Assembly (NCBI RefSeq): GCF_003020115.1
Contig: NZ_PYFX01000005.1
Coordinates: 1 to 64,000, forward strand
Length of the DNA stretch: 64,000 nt
Reading direction: 5' to 3'
DNA from: Bradyrhizobium sp. MOS002
GTDB lineage: Bacteria > Pseudomonadota > Alphaproteobacteria > Rhizobiales > Xanthobacteraceae
Shown: in pieces, positions 1 to 8,886 of the stretch
How positions within the stretch are numbered: the first letter of the stretch is position 1
Layout: each line of letters begins with the position of its first letter
Position numbers and translations under genes: made by a program
Notes under the pieces: generated by a model
What the model saw: the letters and a program-made list of their open reading frames with translations, nothing else
Databases searched by the model: none
What the model was told of the DNA's origin: nothing

Positions 1-196
1 TGTCGCACTGGTCGGCCGGAACGAACATGGAATGATGCTTGCCCTGGATTTCATCGAGCCGATAGCCGAGGGCGTCGAGAAAATTCTTGTTTGCCGCGAT
101 GATCGTCCCGTCAAGATTGAATTCGATCATGGCCTGCGAGCGGCCGATGGCGTCTAGCCGAGACTGTGCATCACTACGGGACTTGCGGCTAAACAT
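1..196 (-). CDS. PAS-domain protein, probable methyl-accepting chemotaxis protein (N-terminal fragment)
   Basis: Only the first 65 codons lie in the window; the gene runs off the left edge. The reading frame starts at an ATG with GAGGAG about 8 nt upstream. The visible part is a PAS fold: [17 protein letters not shown], then [16 protein letters not shown]. This opening is typical of cytoplasmic PAS-containing chemoreceptors of rhizobia, where one or two PAS domains precede the MCP signalling coiled coil. That output domain is outside the window, so a kinase or cyclase cannot be excluded. The PAS identification is from sequence; the chemoreceptor call is inference. Confidence 0.7.
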   Translation of the reverse strand, partial: MFSRKSRSDAQSRLDAIGRSQAMIEFNLDGTIIAANKNFLDALGYRLDEIQGKHHSMFVPADQCD

Positions 197-444
197 CCAA
201 ATGTCTCCTCGTTGAGAAATCGTTTTGCGTGGCGCGCGGCATTGCCCCGAAATTTCGGGCTCTTTGGTCACTCGAATGTACTGGTGGAACTATCGCCCCA
301 GCATCCCGACATGGGCGTCTCGACAGCTCTCGAGTAGATTTACGGGCAAGGAGCAAAGATTAAATTAACGACGCTACCGGAAGCGCGCAGCCAAACGCCG
401 CAGAACTACGCGACTGAGCACCGCAAACTTTCTGTACGAAATAC

Positions 445-1245
445 TTACGCTTCAATGCGCAGCCTTCTGCGTCCATTCCACCACAGCGCCAGGTTCCACA
501 CCACACAGGTTGCAAGCGCCAGAGAAAGACCTATCACCAGTCCAAATTTCACGACCGCAACGTGCAACACGGCGATCGCCATTCCGAATCCGAGCAGGCC
601 CCAGGCCGAATTGGCCAGCACCGCGGCGGTCGGCGGACCGCCGATGCGCGGATGCAGGATTACCATGATGCTGGAGAACACCACCGGATAGAGCGCGATG
701 ATGCCGCTGATCCGGGGGCCGACCCAGCCCGAGGTCGAGACGACGATCGCGACGAGAGTCGCGACCAGCGCAGCCCGCATCGGCACATCATACCAGCGCC
801 GCGTCACCAGTGGCATCTTCACGTGGCGATAGCCCGCGAGCAGCGGAATGCAGATGCCGAACGCGATCAGATTGGCGGCGAGCCCGGCGGTGAGCGGCCA
901 GTCGAACTGCTTGATGATCGAGGCGAACACGATCCAGACCGCGACCGCGCTTCCGCAACTCACCAGAAGGCTGCGCCGCTGTGCCAGCACCACATAGGTA
1001 ACGCACATGAAGATCGTCGCTGCATTGACCGGCAAGCTCGACAGTGCGCCCTGGGCGATGAAGGCGGCATCGTGATCGAGCGCGAGGAAGACGTAGGATG
1101 GTCCGGCCGAAACCGGCAAGGTCGCGACCAGCGCGCCGATCACCGGCCCTGAGCGCTCGGTAATGATCGACGCCGTCACGACGAACGCCGCCGCGACCAT
1201 CATGCGCAGAACGAGGATGAGGATGAAGTGGAGCTCGGGGGACAT
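445..1245 (-). CDS. Polytopic integral membrane protein of unknown function
   Basis: The 266-residue product starts at MSPELHFILI and is mostly hydrophobic. It has about eight to nine predicted transmembrane stretches joined by short basic loops, and ends in a basic tail (NGRRRLRIEA). The frame stays open for 33 more codons upstream (to 1344), but those codons lie in a palindromic intergenic repeat (1254-1405), so I place the start at 1245. Conserved-looking Gly/Pro patches (GALVATLPVSAGPSYVFLA; HPRIGGPPTAAV) suggest a transporter-like or small-molecule membrane protein. I do not recognise the family. Both flanking genes are on the same strand, but the repeat separates it from osmC. Confidence 0.75.
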   Translation of the reverse strand: MSPELHFILILVLRMMVAAAFVVTASIITERSGPVIGALVATLPVSAGPSYVFLALDHDAAFIAQGALSSLPVNAATIFMCVTYVVLAQRRSLLVSCGSAVAVWIVFASIIKQFDWPLTAGLAANLIAFGICIPLLAGYRHVKMPLVTRRWYDVPMRAALVATLVAIVVSTSGWVGPRISGIIALYPVVFSSIMVILHPRIGGPPTAAVLANSAWGLLGFGMAIAVLHVAVVKFGLVIGLSLALATCVVWNLALWWNGRRRLRIEA

Positions 1246-1253
1246 TTTTTCTT

Positions 1254-1405
1254 CGTCGTCCTGGACAAGCGAAGCGCAGATCCAGGACCCTAACCACAGG
1301 CTTCGCTGTGTTGGACGATCGTCGTTGTCAGTGCCGCAAGGCAATCAGCATCTGGGGTAATGGGTCCTGGCTCCAGTGCGCAGTTGCGCACAAGGCCAGG
1401 ACGAC
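1254..1405. repeat. Family A palindromic intergenic repeat, copy 1
   Basis: Outer arms GTCGTCCTGG and CCAGGACGAC can pair. The inner part carries TGGGTCCTGG, and a nested palindrome around GTGCGCAGTTGCGCAC is inserted in the right arm. The same outer and inner arms recur at 22325, 24263, 33551 and 63255. It lies between the membrane-protein gene and the osmC-like gene. Confidence 0.85.
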
Positions 1406-1432
1406 ACCGATTGTCAGGCTGCGCTCCTCGCC

Positions 1433-1942
1433 TCACATCCGCTGCATCGAGACCGAGACCTTCGGGCCGTTCTTGATGGTCTGATAGACCACGCAATAGC
1501 GCTCGGTGAGCTTGAGCAGCAGGTCGAGCTTGTCCTGCGGCGCATCGGTGTCGACGTCGAAGCGCAGTCGGATCTCGGCGAAGCCGACCGGGGTCTCCTT
1601 GTCGACGCCGAGCGTGCCGCGGAAATCGAGATCGCCCTCGGCATAGACGTTGCCGGTCTTCAAGGGCACCTCGATCGCGGTCGCGACCGATTTCAGCGTG
1701 ACGCCGGCGCAGGCGACCAGCGCCTCGAGCAACATGTCGCCGGAGCAGAGCTCGAGGCCGGAGCCGCCGGTCGCGGGATGCAGGCCGGCCATTGCGATGG
1801 CGCGGCCGGTCTCGACCTTGCAGGCGATGCCTTCGCTGTCGGTCGAGCCCTTGGCCTTCAGCGTGATCATCGCGGTCTTGGGGTCGGTCTTGTAGCGCTC
1901 CTTGATCGGGGCCTGCATCTGGCGCAGTGCTGCGGCGTCCAT
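1433..1942 (-). CDS. OsmC family protein
   Basis: This 169-residue protein has the Ohr/OsmC fold pattern. The two cysteines expected for peroxidatic and resolving roles are present: Cys78 in LLEALVACAG and Cys150 in LTERYCVVYQTI. OsmC/Ohr proteins reduce organic hydroperoxides using thiols or lipoyl donors in the cytoplasm. This is an OsmC-like subgroup rather than a clear Ohr, so the substrate is uncertain. The start ATG at 1942 gives a normal family length. It is followed closely by the ABC ATPase gene's 3' end on the same strand but has its own upstream repeat-bounded region. No OhrR-type regulator is adjacent. Confidence 0.85.
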   Translation of the reverse strand: MDAAALRQMQAPIKERYKTDPKTAMITLKAKGSTDSEGIACKVETGRAIAMAGLHPATGGSGLELCSGDMLLEALVACAGVTLKSVATAIEVPLKTGNVYAEGDLDFRGTLGVDKETPVGFAEIRLRFDVDTDAPQDKLDLLLKLTERYCVVYQTIKNGPKVSVSMQRM

Positions 1943-2011
1943 TTTGTCTCTCCCGGGAAAATCGTCTCTGCGAAGTACCGGCTTGCGATGTACCGGCTCG
2001 GAGAGAAATTG

Positions 2012-2797
2012 TCACCACCACATGGCCTGACCGGGACCCTGGGTTGCGTCACGGTCGGGCACGCCGCGATCGAGCGAACGGTCGAGTGACGTCAGCACAC
2101 TTCGCTTGAAATTCTCGAACAGCGGCGAATTGCGGTCGCGTGGCCGGCCGAGATTGATCTCGATCTGGTCGAACAGCCGGCCCGGCCGCGGCCGCATCAC
2201 CAGCACGCGGTCGGCCAGCACCACGGCCTCGTCGACGTCATGCGTCACGAGGACGAGCGTCGGCCGCGTGTCGGCCCAGAGATCGAGCAGATGATCCTGG
2301 AGGTCCCTGCGGGTGAAGGCATCGAGCGCCGAGAACGGCTCGTCGAGCAAGAGCACCTCGGGCTGCGGCACCAGTGCGCGGGCAATCGCGACGCGCTGTG
2401 CCTGCCCGCCCGAGAGCTCGCGCGGCCAGGCCTGCGCTTTCTCGGCGAGCCCGACACGCTCGAGCGCACGCGCCACCTTTTCACGCCGCTCGGTCGCGGG
2501 CCCATCGGCCAGACCAAAGCCGATATTGTCGGCGACGCTGAGCCAGGGCAGCAGCCGCGGCTCCTGGAAGATGATGCCGATCTTGGCATGGGGCGCGGCG
2601 ATCGCCTCGTTGTCGAGCGTCACCGTGCCCGAGCTTGCGCGGTCGAGGCCCGCGATGGCGCGCAGCAGCGTGGACTTGCCGCAGCCCGAGCCGCCAATGA
2701 TGGCGACGATCTCGCCTTGCCTGATCTCGGCGGAAAAGCGCGCCAGCGCCTGCACGCCGTTGGGATAGGTCTTGCTGACCCGGTCGAGCGCCAGCAT
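2012..2797 (-). CDS. ABC transporter ATP-binding protein, nitrate/sulfonate/taurine type
   Basis: ATPase subunit of an importer of the NrtD/SsuB/TauB class. It has Walker A GGSGCGKST, a Q-loop in IIFQEPRLLPW, the signature LSGGQAQR, Walker B LLLDEPFSALD and the switch histidine in LVTHDVDEAV. The start is at MLALDRVSK; upstream in-frame codons belong to the permease gene's 3' region. It begins 4 nt after the permease stop, so the two are translationally linked. It is the last gene of the binding protein-permease-ATPase operon read right to left. The C-terminal extension lists Gly/Arg/Asp-rich residues of no recognised domain. Substrate cannot be read from the sequence. Confidence 0.9.
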   Translation of the reverse strand: MLALDRVSKTYPNGVQALARFSAEIRQGEIVAIIGGSGCGKSTLLRAIAGLDRASSGTVTLDNEAIAAPHAKIGIIFQEPRLLPWLSVADNIGFGLADGPATERREKVARALERVGLAEKAQAWPRELSGGQAQRVAIARALVPQPEVLLLDEPFSALDAFTRRDLQDHLLDLWADTRPTLVLVTHDVDEAVVLADRVLVMRPRPGRLFDQIEINLGRPRDRNSPLFENFKRSVLTSLDRSLDRGVPDRDATQGPGQAMWW

Positions 2798-2801
2798 CGC
2801 C

Positions 2802-3647
2802 TTATGCTCCCGTCGCACGCCCGAAGGCGTCCTGCCAGCGCAGGAAGGGCGCGGCCGCGATCTCAATCAGCCAATCCGTGAGCTTGCCGAGGATCGCGAA
2901 GATCACGATGGCGGCGAGGATCTGCGCGGGCTTGCCGAGCTGCTGGCCGTCGAGCAGGAGATAGCCGAGGCCTTCGGACGCGCCGATCAGCTCGGCCGCC
3001 ACCACGAACATCCAGCCCAGACCAAGACCGACGCGCAAGGACACGACATAGGCCGGCAGCACCGCGGGCAGCAGAATACGGCGGATCATGGCAGGTCCGG
3101 AGAGACGAAAGGTGCGACCGACCTCGACGATCTTGCGATCGACGATGAGGATCGCGCCCATCACGCCGAGATAGACCGGGAAGAACACCCCGACCGCGAT
3201 CAGCGCGATCTTCGAGGTCTCGAAGATGCCGAGCCAGAGGATGAACAGCGGCACCCAGGCCAGCGACGGAATTGCGCGCAGCGCCTGCACGGTCGGATCG
3301 ACCAGCCGCCGCGCCAGCGACCAATAACCGGATATGGCGCCGAGCAAGGTGCCCGCGACCACGCCGAACCCAAAGCCGAGACCGACGCGCCCCAGTGTCG
3401 CGGCGATGTGACGGACCAATTCGCCGGAGCGGGCAAGATCAATAATGGTGGCGAACACGCGCGAGGGCGGCGGCACCAGCCGGCCGTTGGACCAGCCGCG
3501 CCAGACCAGGAACTCCCAACCGAGCGCGAGGGTGAGCGGCAGCAATATTCCCAGCAATGGACGCGCGTAGCGGTTGAGCCGAGACGGCGCCGCGGCGCCC
3601 TCGGCCGGTTCCGAGGTTTGTTGCAGGACTGGCGCGTCGGAGATCAT
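2802..3647 (-). CDS. ABC transporter permease, nitrate/sulfonate/taurine type
   Basis: This 281-residue permease has about six membrane helices and the BPD_transp_1 EAA loop (ALRAIPSLAWVPLFILWLG), as in SsuC and TauC. It forms the membrane channel for the adjacent ATPase (2012-2797) and the periplasmic binding protein (3809-4780). The N-terminal about 25 residues are polar, followed by the first helix (PLLGILLPLTLALGWEFLVW). It ends 4 nt before the ATPase start. A family B palindromic repeat (3714-3798) lies between it and the binding-protein gene, which may lower its expression relative to that gene. Confidence 0.9.
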   Translation of the reverse strand: MISDAPVLQQTSEPAEGAAAPSRLNRYARPLLGILLPLTLALGWEFLVWRGWSNGRLVPPPSRVFATIIDLARSGELVRHIAATLGRVGLGFGFGVVAGTLLGAISGYWSLARRLVDPTVQALRAIPSLAWVPLFILWLGIFETSKIALIAVGVFFPVYLGVMGAILIVDRKIVEVGRTFRLSGPAMIRRILLPAVLPAYVVSLRVGLGLGWMFVVAAELIGASEGLGYLLLDGQQLGKPAQILAAIVIFAILGKLTDWLIEIAAAPFLRWQDAFGRATGA

Positions 3648-3713
3648 GGCCGGTAGGAAGCGCGTCTGGTTAGGGATTGCAACACTACTCTTGCCGGGCC
3701 TTCCTCTACCTGA

Positions 3714-3798
3714 GTAGCCCGGATGGAGCGAAGCGCAATCCGGGAATCGTGCCCCAGGATGGACCGCCCCGGATTTCGCTGCGCTCCTTTCGGGCTAC
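3714..3798. repeat. Family B palindromic repeat, copy 1 (inside an ABC operon)
   Basis: The left arm GTAGCCCGGATGGAGCGAAG pairs with a right arm ending CGGGCTAC, with one degenerate stretch (CCTTTCGGG in place of CCATCCGGG). A near-identical element is at 18098-18174. It sits in the 161-nt gap between the binding-protein and permease genes. Confidence 0.9.
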
Positions 3799-3808
3799 AA
3801 GGCGAACC

Positions 3809-4780
3809 TCAATTCGTCGGCAGCGGGACCTGGTCGTCGATCAGGGCGTCGAGCGTCGCCTTCACGTCGACCTTGGCATCGACGACGCCGGCCTGTTGCA
3901 GGGCGAGCCCCGCGGCGAGGATCGATTCGCGCTGGGGCGCGCCGATGCGGCTGTGGGTCAGCTCGGTGCGCTCCTTGAGCTGCTTGTCGACGACAGGCTC
4001 CGGCAGCTTGGTCACGGCGATGAAGGTCTTCTTGAGCTCGTCGTAATTCGTCAGCGAATATTTGCGGGCCTCTTCGTACACCGCGAGCACGCGGCGGGCG
4101 GCGTCCGGATAGTCTTTCAAGAACTGCTCGCGCACATTGAGGATGCCCCAGGTGTTGGCGTCGGCCTTGCGGTAGAACAGTTTTGCGCCATCCTCGACCT
4201 CGGCCTGCGCCATCATCGGATCGAGCCCGGCCCACGCATCGACGTCGCCGCGGATCAGTGCGGTCTTGCCGTCGGCGTGCTGGAGCAGCACCGGGGTGAT
4301 GTCCTTTTCGGTGAGACCTGCGCCAAGCAGCGCGCGCACCAGGAAGATGTGCGGGTCGGTGCCGCGCGTCACCGCGACGCGCTTGCCCTTGAGGTCGGCG
4401 ACATCCGCGATCTTGGAATCCTTTGATGTCACCAACGCCGTCCATTCGGGACGCGAATAGACGTAGACCGACTTGATCGGGTTGCCGTTGATGCGCGCGA
4501 CCAGGGCCGCCGAGCCCGCGGTCGAGCCGAAGTCGATCGAGCCCGCATTGAGGAATTCGAGCGCCTTGTTGGAGCCGGCCGACTGCACCCAGGTGACGGT
4601 GATGCCATCCTTGGCGAACTCCTTCACCAGGAGCCCCTTCTGCTTCAGGACCATCGACACCGGATTATAGGTCGCCCAGTCGATACGGATTTCCTTGAGC
4701 GGATCCGCCGCCCGCGCCGCGGGGGACATTGCGAGAGCGACCGCTCCCGCCAGCAGTATGCGCCGTGTAATCGTAGTCAT
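3809..4780 (-). CDS. ABC transporter substrate-binding protein, NMT1/SsuA-like
   Basis: Periplasmic binding protein of the nitrate/sulfonate/taurine class. The start at MTTITRRILL is chosen because GAGGAGG lies 7 nt upstream; an ATG eight codons earlier is less well placed. Signal peptide: RR, hydrophobic core ILLAGAVALAMSPA, cleavage near ARAAD. Two-lobed fold features include WVQSAGSNKALEFLNAGSIDFG and DVDAWAGLDPMMAQAE, as in SsuA-like proteins. The ligand could be an alkanesulfonate, taurine or another small anion; the sequence does not decide. It heads the operon with the permease and ATPase, and its promoter region (4781-4968) is shared divergently with glnD. Confidence 0.88.
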   Translation of the reverse strand: MTTITRRILLAGAVALAMSPAARAADPLKEIRIDWATYNPVSMVLKQKGLLVKEFAKDGITVTWVQSAGSNKALEFLNAGSIDFGSTAGSAALVARINGNPIKSVYVYSRPEWTALVTSKDSKIADVADLKGKRVAVTRGTDPHIFLVRALLGAGLTEKDITPVLLQHADGKTALIRGDVDAWAGLDPMMAQAEVEDGAKLFYRKADANTWGILNVREQFLKDYPDAARRVLAVYEEARKYSLTNYDELKKTFIAVTKLPEPVVDKQLKERTELTHSRIGAPQRESILAAGLALQQAGVVDAKVDVKATLDALIDDQVPLPTN

Positions 4781-4968
4781 GCCCAGCCTCCTCAAAAACT
4801 TCATTGTTTTTCAATGAGTTATATCTAGAGGTCAACGAGAAAATCCGCCCCTTGAAAGCACGTCGGCTGAGAACAGCTTTGCCCAAAGCCGCACCTTTCC
4901 AGCATGGAACGACTATTGCGAGAGAATGGCGGGTGACAGCGCCTGCCGCCTCTTATATCCGGTGAGAC

Positions 4969-7758
4969 ATGGACAGCGTCGCGACTGAGCAAAAGGCTGA
5001 GGTGGACGATCGCTTCGACACCGCGCGGATCACCGCCGCGGTCGATGCGCTTGCCGAGAAGCACCAGGGACGCGAGGACGCGTTCCGCACGGCCATGGCG
5101 CAACTGCTCAAGGCCGAGCTGATTGCGTCGCGCGCCGCGGCACAGACGATCCTGCTGAAGGACCGTCACGGCCGGCGCTGCGCCGAGCGTCTGTGCCACG
5201 TGCAGGACGAGATCATCCGCATCCTGTATTCGGCCGCCACCCGCCATCTCTACCGCTCGCCGATCCCGAGCGGCGCCGAGCGCATGGCCGTGGTGGCGAC
5301 CGGCGGCTATGGCCGCGGCCTGATGGCTCCCGAGTCCGACATCGATCTGCTTTTCATCCTGCCCTACAAGCAGACCGCCTGGGGCGAGCAGGTCGCCGAG
5401 GCCATCCTCTATTGTCTTTGGGACATGGGGCTGAAGGTCGGTCACGCCACGCGCTCGGTCGACGAGTCGATCCGGCAGGCGCGCGGCGACATGACCATCC
5501 GCACCGCAATCCTGGAGACGCGCTTCCTCACCGGCGACCGGCCGCTCTATGACGAGCTGGTCGCCCGTTTCGACAAGGAGGTCGTGCAAGGCACTGCGTC
5601 CGAGTTCGTCACCGCGAAACTCGCCGAGCGTGAGGAGCGGCATCGCCGCGGCGGCCAGTCGCGTTATCTGGTCGAACCCAACGTCAAGGACGGCAAGGGC
5701 GCGCTCCGCGACCTGCACACGCTGTTCTGGATCGCGAAGTACGTCTACCGCGTGAGCGACACCGACGAGCTGGTCGACCGCGGCGTGTTCGACGCGCAGG
5801 AATACCGCACCTTCCGCCGCTGCGCCGATTTCCTCTGGTCCGTACGCTGCAACCTGCATTTCTACTCCGGCCGCGCCGAAGAACGCCTCTCCTTCGACCT
5901 CCAGCGCGAGATCGCGGTCCGGCTCGGCTACACCTCGCATCCCGGCATGCAGGACGTCGAACGGTTCATGAAGCACTACTTCCTGGTCGCCAAGGAAGTC
6001 GGCAATCTCACCGCCATCCTCTGCGCCAAGCTCGAGGACCAGCAGGCCAAGCCCGCGCCGGTGCTGAGCCGGATGATGGCGCGGCTGCGCCCCACTGCGG
6101 TGAAGCGGAGGGTGCCCGACAGCGACGACTTCATCGTCGACAACAACCGCATCAACGTCGCGGCACCCGACGTGTTCAAGCACGATCCGGTCAATTTGAT
6201 CCGCATCTTCCGCCTGGCGCAGAAGAACAATCTCGCCTTCCACCCGGACGCGATGCGCGACGTGACGCGCTCGCTCGGCCTGATCAACGCGCAGATGCGC
6301 GAGAATCCCGAGGCCAACCGGCTGTTCATGGAGATCCTGACGTCCGACAACGCGGAAATCGTGCTGCGGCGGATGAACGAGACCGGCGTGCTCGGCCATT
6401 TCATCCGCGCCTTCGGCAAGATCGTCTCGATGATGCAGTTCAACATGTATCATCACTACACCGTCGACGAGCATTTGATCCGCTGCGTCGGCTTCCTCCA
6501 GGACATCGAGCGCGGCGGCATCGAAGAATTCGCGGTGGCCAGCGACCTCATGCGCAAGATCCGGCCCGAGCATCGCTCCGTGATCTACATCGCGACGCTG
6601 CTGCACGACGTCGCCAAGGGCCGGCCCGAGGACCACTCGGTCGCCGGCGCCAAGGTGGCGCGACGGCTTTGCCCGCGGCTCGGCTTCAGCCCGGCCGACA
6701 CCGAGCTCGTGGCCTGGCTGATCGAGGAGCATCTGACGATGTCCACCGTCGCGCAGTCGCGCGATCTCTCCGACCGCAAGACCATCGAGAATTTCGCGGC
6801 CGTGGTGCAGTCGGTCGAGCAGATGAAGCTGCTCACGATCCTGACCACCGCCGATATCCGCGGCGTCGGCCCGGGCGTGTGGAACGGCTGGAAGGCGCAG
6901 CTTTTGCGCTCCCTCTACTACGAGACCGAGCCGGTGCTGACGGGCGGCTTCTCGGAGGTCGACCGCGGCAAGCGCCTCACGGCCGCCTACGGCGAATTCC
7001 GCAACGCCTTCGCCGAATGGCCCGCGGACGAACTCGATGCCTATATCGGCCGGCATTATCCGGCCTATTGGCTCAAGGTCGAGCTGCCGCGAAAAATCCG
7101 GCACGCCCGCTTTGTCCGCTCCAGCGAGCAGGCAGGCCACAAGCTCGCGATCAATGTCGGCTTCGACGAGGTACGCGGCGTCACCGAGCTGACCATCTTC
7201 GCGGCCGACCATCCCTGGCTGCTGTCGATCATCGCGGGCGCCTGTGCCTCGGCCGGCGCCAACATCGTCGATGCCCAGATTTACACCACGACCGACGGTC
7301 GCGCGCTCGACACGATCTCGATTTCCAGGGAATACGACCGCGACGAGGACGAGGGACGGCGCGCCACGCGCATCGGCGAGATGATCGAGGACGTTCTGGA
7401 AGGCAAGCTGCGTCTGCCCGAAGTGGTGGCGCGGCGCACCGTGCGCGGCAAGGCGCGGCCGTTCGTGATCGAGCCGGAAGTGACCATCAACAACCAATGG
7501 TCCGACCGCTACACAGTGATCGAAATGTCCGGCCTCGACCGTCCCGGCCTGCTCTACGAGCTGACCACTGCGATCTCGAAGCTCAACCTCAACATCGCCT
7601 CGGCCCATGTCGCGACCTTCGGCGAGCGCGCCCGCGACGTGTTCTATGTCACCGACCTCCTGGGCGCGCAGATCAGCGCGCCGACACGCCAGGCCGCGAT
7701 CAAGAGCGCGCTGACCCACGTGATGGCCGGCGACAAGGCGGTTCAGCCGGCGGCGTGA
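4969..7758 (+). CDS. glnD: Bifunctional PII uridylyltransferase / uridylyl-removing enzyme
   Basis: GlnD senses glutamine and adds UMP to, or removes it from, PII proteins, setting nitrogen status signalling. The 929 residues match the usual length and order. An N-terminal nucleotidyltransferase has GGYGRG near residues 112-117 and the metal-binding DxD at Asp124/Asp126. A central GlnE-like helical region follows. The HD domain has His546-Asp547 (LLHDVAKG) for UMP removal. Two C-terminal ACT domains lie near residues 740 and 851 (DRPGLLYELTTAIS), which bind glutamine. No obvious damage. It is monocistronic here: the next gene is convergent, 10 nt away. Confidence 0.97.
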   Translation: MDSVATEQKAEVDDRFDTARITAAVDALAEKHQGREDAFRTAMAQLLKAELIASRAAAQTILLKDRHGRRCAERLCHVQDEIIRILYSAATRHLYRSPIPSGAERMAVVATGGYGRGLMAPESDIDLLFILPYKQTAWGEQVAEAILYCLWDMGLKVGHATRSVDESIRQARGDMTIRTAILETRFLTGDRPLYDELVARFDKEVVQGTASEFVTAKLAEREERHRRGGQSRYLVEPNVKDGKGALRDLHTLFWIAKYVYRVSDTDELVDRGVFDAQEYRTFRRCADFLWSVRCNLHFYSGRAEERLSFDLQREIAVRLGYTSHPGMQDVERFMKHYFLVAKEVGNLTAILCAKLEDQQAKPAPVLSRMMARLRPTAVKRRVPDSDDFIVDNNRINVAAPDVFKHDPVNLIRIFRLAQKNNLAFHPDAMRDVTRSLGLINAQMRENPEANRLFMEILTSDNAEIVLRRMNETGVLGHFIRAFGKIVSMMQFNMYHHYTVDEHLIRCVGFLQDIERGGIEEFAVASDLMRKIRPEHRSVIYIATLLHDVAKGRPEDHSVAGAKVARRLCPRLGFSPADTELVAWLIEEHLTMSTVAQSRDLSDRKTIENFAAVVQSVEQMKLLTILTTADIRGVGPGVWNGWKAQLLRSLYYETEPVLTGGFSEVDRGKRLTAAYGEFRNAFAEWPADELDAYIGRHYPAYWLKVELPRKIRHARFVRSSEQAGHKLAINVGFDEVRGVTELTIFAADHPWLLSIIAGACASAGANIVDAQIYTTTDGRALDTISISREYDRDEDEGRRATRIGEMIEDVLEGKLRLPEVVARRTVRGKARPFVIEPEVTINNQWSDRYTVIEMSGLDRPGLLYELTTAISKLNLNIASAHVATFGERARDVFYVTDLLGAQISAPTRQAAIKSALTHVMAGDKAVQPAA

Positions 7759-7768
7759 GCGGGGAGAC

Positions 7769-8299
7769 CTAAACCGCCACGCCTTCATGCCGCAGCAGCC
7801 AGCGCTTGCGCGCGAGGCCGCCGCCATACTTCACCAGAGAACCATCGGCGCCGATCAGGCGGTGGCACGGCAGCACCACGCTGATCGGGTTGGAGCCGTT
7901 GGCATGGCCGACGGCGCGAATAGCCCTGGGCGTGTCGATCCTTGCGGCGAGCGCGCCGTAGCTCATCGTGGTGCCGGCAGGGATTTGCGCCAACGCATTC
8001 CAGACCTTCTGCTGGAACGGCGTGCCGGCGATGCGCCAGGCGATGCCTGAGAGCTGGCCGAGATCGCCGTCGAAATAGCCCGACAGCGCAGTCCGCATGG
8101 CTGCGGGCGCGGGCTGGTCATTCAACTCCACCACACCGTAATGCAGCCGCAAGAGCTCGCGCATGCGGTGCTCGTAGTCCTCCCAGTCGAGCGCGCGCAA
8201 GGCGCCCGCGGCGTCGGTGACCAGCAGCGCAATCCCGATCGGCGTCGCCAGCCGATCGAGGCCGAAGCTTACAGGTGGTCTGGTCGGTCGCGCGGGCAT
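7769..8299 (-). CDS. ogt: Methylated-DNA--[protein]-cysteine S-methyltransferase
   Basis: Suicide DNA repair protein that moves the methyl group from O6-methylguanine to its own cysteine. The active-site PCHR is present (SVVLPCHRLIGADGSL), preceded by the DNA-binding helix region RAIRAVGHANGSNPI and the family stretch FQQKVWNALAQIPAG. The N-terminal ribonuclease-like domain is short, as in Ogt rather than Ada. I use the ATG at 8299 (MPARPTRP); a GTG at 8323 is in frame, but neither has a strong ribosome site. The gene is divergent from the DUF1304 gene with almost no gap, so promoters must overlap coding starts. Confidence 0.93.
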   Translation of the reverse strand: MPARPTRPPVSFGLDRLATPIGIALLVTDAAGALRALDWEDYEHRMRELLRLHYGVVELNDQPAPAAMRTALSGYFDGDLGQLSGIAWRIAGTPFQQKVWNALAQIPAGTTMSYGALAARIDTPRAIRAVGHANGSNPISVVLPCHRLIGADGSLVKYGGGLARKRWLLRHEGVAV

Positions 8300-8308
8300 T
8301 GCGGCACC

Positions 8309-8752
8309 ATGGCATCGAAACACGCCATCGCACTTGCCACGCCTGCCGTGCTAACGTCCACCCGAAAGCTGACGCTGGGGGAGCTCAACTTGATCTGGAT
8401 CGCGAATATCCTGGTGGCGCTGGTCGCCGCACTGCACGCTTACTTCCTGATCCTGGAAATGTTTCTCTGGGACAAGCCGCAGGGCTTGAAGGTTTTCCGC
8501 AACACGCCGGAGAAGGCAGCGATCACCAAGGTGCTGGCCGCCAACCAGGGACTCTATAACGGCTTCCTGGCCGCAGGCCTGGTCTGGGGGCTGGTGCACG
8601 GCAATCCGGCCTTCGCGTTCCAGATCAAGGCGTTCTTCCTGCTCTGCGTGATCGTGGCCGGCGCTTATGGCGCCGCGACCGTCAGCACGCGCATCCTGAT
8701 GGTGCAGGCGCTGCCGGCGGCGCTCGCGCTGTTGGTCTTGTTCCTGACCTGA
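8309..8752 (+). CDS. DUF1304 family membrane protein
   Basis: A 147-residue protein with four membrane helices and the family hallmarks LILEMFLW near the first helix and NQGLYNGFLAAGLVWG in the middle. The function of DUF1304 proteins is not known. The start at MASKHAIALA is inferred; the family core begins only around LNLIWIANILV, so a start further in is possible. It is head-to-head with the methyltransferase gene. The frame is open for 56 codons further upstream, but that stretch is antisense to ogt and has no family similarity. Confidence 0.8.
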   Translation: MASKHAIALATPAVLTSTRKLTLGELNLIWIANILVALVAALHAYFLILEMFLWDKPQGLKVFRNTPEKAAITKVLAANQGLYNGFLAAGLVWGLVHGNPAFAFQIKAFFLLCVIVAGAYGAATVSTRILMVQALPAALALLVLFLT

Positions 8753-8886
8753 GACGTTAAAGCGCGGCGCCGCGATCCTTGCGCGTCGCCTGCCGTTCCT
8801 CCACAATCTCCGACAGCGATGGCGACCGTTGGCAATCAACGGGACAAGACCGTCGGTCGGAAATTCCGTCAGGAGGAACACCCCAC

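Noticed and set aside
4825..7827. A 1000-codon open frame on the minus strand, antisense to glnD
   Set aside because: It mirrors glnD codon structure at high GC, has no recognisable domain and covers a clearly real gene on the other strand.
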